From the NCBI GenBank assembly GCA_013388685.1, contig JACAET010000007.1, forward strand, positions 22,461 through 86,460: DNA of 64,000 nt, given 5' to 3'. Below the pieces are notes generated by a model. The model did not search any database, was not told the DNA's origin, and was given only the letters and a program-made list of their open reading frames with translations. Position 1 is the first letter of the stretch. Each line of letters opens with the position of its first letter. Positions 62,406-64,000 of this stretch are shown here, one piece after another. This DNA comes from Chloroflexota bacterium. Lineage in GTDB: Bacteria > Chloroflexota > Anaerolineae > Anaerolineales > Villigracilaceae. The position numbers and the translations under genes are program-made.

Positions 62406-62664
62406 TTCTTGCCCCGCGCCTTCGCCACCGCGGATGTGACATCTTCCTCCGTCAACCCTGCTTCCTTTGCTTGTTGACGAGCCTGCTTGATCAATGTGTC
62501 AAACTCGCTTTTATCGGGCAATGTGACCACTTTCAGAACAACAAATTCACCCTCTCCAACGACAAGGAATTGCGCTCCTTCGTTCAAATTCAACCGCTTG
62601 CGAATGGACTCAGGGATGACAACTGTCCTTTAGATGACATGCGGGTGGTGGCTAAAGTTTCCAT
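62402..62664 (-). pseudogene. AbrB/MazE-type antitoxin, 1-nt frameshift
   Basis: ATG 62664, with a strong AAAGGAG site, begins METLATTRMSSKGQ, the usual SpoVT-AbrB start. The frame then breaks near 62623-62625. One missing base in the CAGTTGTC context (CAGGTTGTC expected) explains it, because the next frame reads VIPESIRKRLNLNEGAQFLV and continues to KARGKK with a stop at 62402. It would bind DNA and neutralise the PIN toxin. Both partners are broken, so the locus is probably dead. A sequencing error in this single base is possible. Confidence 0.7.
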
Positions 62665-63045
62665 GATTTCTCCTTTCTTACTGGTGAGATTACAGCATAG
62701 ATAAGGATGAATATTTGTCGCTTTTGCTGGGAAATGCCCATCGCTGAGTCGCCCCCAAATCCGACGATTCAAACTCTCAATTCGCAACCCAACTTTTCAT
62801 TGTCGTATTTGGGGGATCGCGAAGCAGTCCGAAGGACAGAGGGGGCAAAACCCCTCTCCCGTCTCCCCCAAGGAGGAGAAGCCAACACCCTCCTCGAACA
62901 AAGTTTATCTTGGAAACCCGTCACAGCCATCAACCGACAAATTCCCCTCTCCATTTGGAGAGGGGACGGGGGTGAGGTCCGTGACAAAGCCTGCTGACCA
63001 TCTCTTCCCTCCCCCGTTTGGATTGACATCATCGAAACAAAGAAA
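62665..63045. repeat. Long dispersed-repeat region, copy A
   Basis: It contains AATGCCCATCGCTGAG (62732), a 57-bp core (62788-62844) identical to 63873-63929, and a 55-bp segment (62911-62965) that matches 63707-63761 with two differences and ends in the CCCCTCTCC-ATTT hairpin. No coding frame is supported. Confidence 0.8.
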
Positions 63046-63049
63046 CAAA

Positions 63050-63072
63050 AACTCCGAGTTTTCCTCGGAGTT
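63050..63072 (-). terminator. Terminator of the DUF2283 gene
   Basis: AACTCCGAG and CTCGGAGTT form a 9-bp stem with a 5-nt loop. Read on the minus strand it is followed by TTTGTTT, 10 nt after the DUF2283 stop. Confidence 0.8.
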
Positions 63073-63081
63073 CGTTATGGA

Positions 63082-63288
63082 CTACCCTGCCACAGGCGAG
63101 ACCTGATATTCGATTTTGCTTGGCACGTTGACTCGCCGTGACGCGTCCAATATTTCCAACGAAACCAAATTCCCTTTCTCATCGTAATCTAAAATCACAC
63201 CCGGCTTATCTTCATCACTTTCGACAATAAGGGTGTCGGTGAAAATTATAGTAAGGATATCGGTTTTGCTATCGTAATTGACTTTCAT
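63082..63288 (-). CDS. DUF2283 protein
   Basis: A 68-residue protein with the DUF2283 pattern: MKVNYDSKTDILTIIF, acidic ESDEDKPGVILDYDEKGNLV and SLEILDASRRV. It is predicted to fold as small beta strands plus a helix. It starts 3 nt after the DUF4258 stop. The pair occurs in many genomes and is suspected to be toxin-antitoxin-like, but its activity is not established. Confidence 0.85.
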   Translation of the reverse strand: MKVNYDSKTDILTIIFTDTLIVESDEDKPGVILDYDEKGNLVSLEILDASRRVNVPSKIEYQVSPVAG

Positions 63289-63291
63289 GGT

Positions 63292-63570
63292 TTATCTCCA
63301 ATATTTCTCAATCTTGCTGGTTCGATAAACAGTGACCACAAACGGCGGGACAGGTTCAATATCTACAAAGACACGCAACAAATAAGTTTTTGGCGGGTCG
63401 CCAATCTCCAGCTTTGACTGATAAACTGCCCGACCTTCACGAACCATTTCCATCTGCTCAGGCTTTGCCAAGACAGTTCGGACATCTTCCTGTGTGATTT
63501 GGCGGCGAGCCATTTCATGCAATGCGTGATCTGTAAACACAAAGTTGAAAATAGGTTCGACGTTTGGCAT
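63292..63570 (-). CDS. DUF4258 protein
   Basis: A 92-residue protein. FTDHALHEMARRQITQEDV with the conserved His and Arg, VLAKPEQMEMVREGRAVYQS and VVTVYRTSKIEKYW match DUF4258, which resembles the RelE/BrnT-like toxin fold. With the DUF2283 partner downstream it forms a compact two-gene cassette between two copies of a long repeat. No ribosome site is clear. Confidence 0.85.
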   Translation of the reverse strand: MPNVEPIFNFVFTDHALHEMARRQITQEDVRTVLAKPEQMEMVREGRAVYQSKLEIGDPPKTYLLRVFVDIEPVPPFVVTVYRTSKIEKYWR

Positions 63571-63584
63571 GTTTTCTCAAAGTA

Positions 63585-64000
63585 TAGCACAAATGAAAAA
63601 CCCCTCTCCGTCTATCACTCCGCTTCGCTTCGGGTACGATGTCCCCCAACCCCCATTCGGGGGACAGGCGGGGAGAAGCCCTGACCTGCTCGAACAGAGC
63701 CGCTCCTGGAAACCCGTCACAGCCATCAACGGACAAACTCCCCTCTCCATTTGGAGAGGGGTTGGGGGTGAGGTCTCAGCGAAAATGCCCATCGCCGAGT
63801 CCCCCCCTCGCGCAGCGCCCCCGCAGTGAAACGAAGGGGCAAATCCGACGGTCTAACTGCTCAATCCGCATCCCAACTTTTCATTGTCGTATTTGGGGGA
63901 TCGCGAAGCAGTCCGAAGGACAGAGGGGCAGCAACCCATCCCGCCGACTAATCGTCATCGCCGCTTGCATCTCTTGCCCTGACGTAAACGTCGGGGCTGC
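63585..64000. repeat. Long dispersed-repeat region, copy B
   Basis: It contains the 55-bp segment at 63707-63761 (with the CCCCTCTCC-ATTT hairpin 63740-63761), AATGCCCATCGCCGAG (63784), and the identical 57-bp core at 63873-63929. The order of modules differs from copy A, as in a longer tandem unit. No coding frame is supported up to the window end. Confidence 0.8.

Noticed and set aside
62590..62787. 65-residue minus-strand frame upstream of the antitoxin
   Set aside because: Only its second half (from ATG 62664) matches the AbrB family. The first half is repeat DNA, and the end is a frameshift product.
63545..63829. 94-residue plus-strand frame in the terminal repeat
   Set aside because: It consists of the dispersed repeat and lies opposite the DUF4258 start. 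Pro/Ser/Gly-rich, with no family match.

Overview
The window looks like a chromosomal segment of a Chloroflexota bacterium, most likely class Anaerolineae. This is an inference from the high-GC, moderately compact gene layout, the complete System I (Ccm) cytochrome c maturation set beside a 14-gene complex I operon, a fused CydDC exporter, and many short AT-rich heptamer-type repeats (TAATTGG phase) and dispersed palindromes between genes. No 16S rRNA is present, so the taxonomy cannot be fixed from the window alone. Most genes are ordinary respiratory and housekeeping genes. The last 2 kb and several intergenic gaps are accessory, repeat-rich DNA.

Layout. 1-1429 (minus): 5' part of a secreted transglycosylase-like protein that runs off the left edge. 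1503-10117 (minus): cytochrome c maturation cluster, transcribed ccmE, ccmF, ccmH, ccmG/tlpA, a CcmI-like zinc-ribbon protein, a cytochrome c lipoprotein, ccmA, ccmB, ccmC, ccmD. 10401-25214 (plus): nuoABCDEFGHIJKLMN behind an extended -10 promoter and closed by a strong intrinsic terminator. 25364-33530: HAD phosphatase, fatty-acid desaturase, STAS protein, acyltransferase, lipoyl synthase, NfeD-type protease, TauE/SafE exporter, an Rrf2 regulator and a YbaK-type deacylase. 33700-36144: a degenerate CcmC-like protein, an MFS transporter relic, a methyltransferase and an unrecognised protein. 36523-42251: HutI, a PAS-GGDEF diguanylate cyclase, arginase, a response regulator, inositol monophosphatase and tRNA-Leu(CAG). 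42292-46651: a four-gene glycan cluster (flippase-like protein, two GT4 glycosyltransferases, a propeller-like protein). 47011-49696: gyrA with a terminator-like leader. 49757-53572 (minus): a small membrane protein, birA, a LysM/M23 peptidase and rho. 53580-60715 (minus): Rrf2 regulator, cydA, cydB, fused cydDC and an SRPBCC protein. 60890-61945: lgt. 62077-64000: a decayed AbrB/PIN toxin-antitoxin locus, a DUF2283/DUF4258 pair and long dispersed repeats.

Functionally the window joins electron entry (complex I), periplasmic haem attachment (Ccm, with the thioredoxin CcmG and reductase CcmH), a small cytochrome c, and an oxygen-scavenging bd oxidase with its thiol/haem-linked exporter CydDC under a probable Fe-S Rrf2 sensor. 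The points I consider most worth a second look are: heptamer repeats that have become in-frame protein segments of CydDC at equivalent places in both halves; a CcmC paralogue that keeps both haem-ligand histidines but has lost the tryptophan-rich haem-handling motif; a CcmE with Cys in place of the haem-binding His; and a toxin-antitoxin pair with both genes broken, the toxin by a small palindromic insertion.
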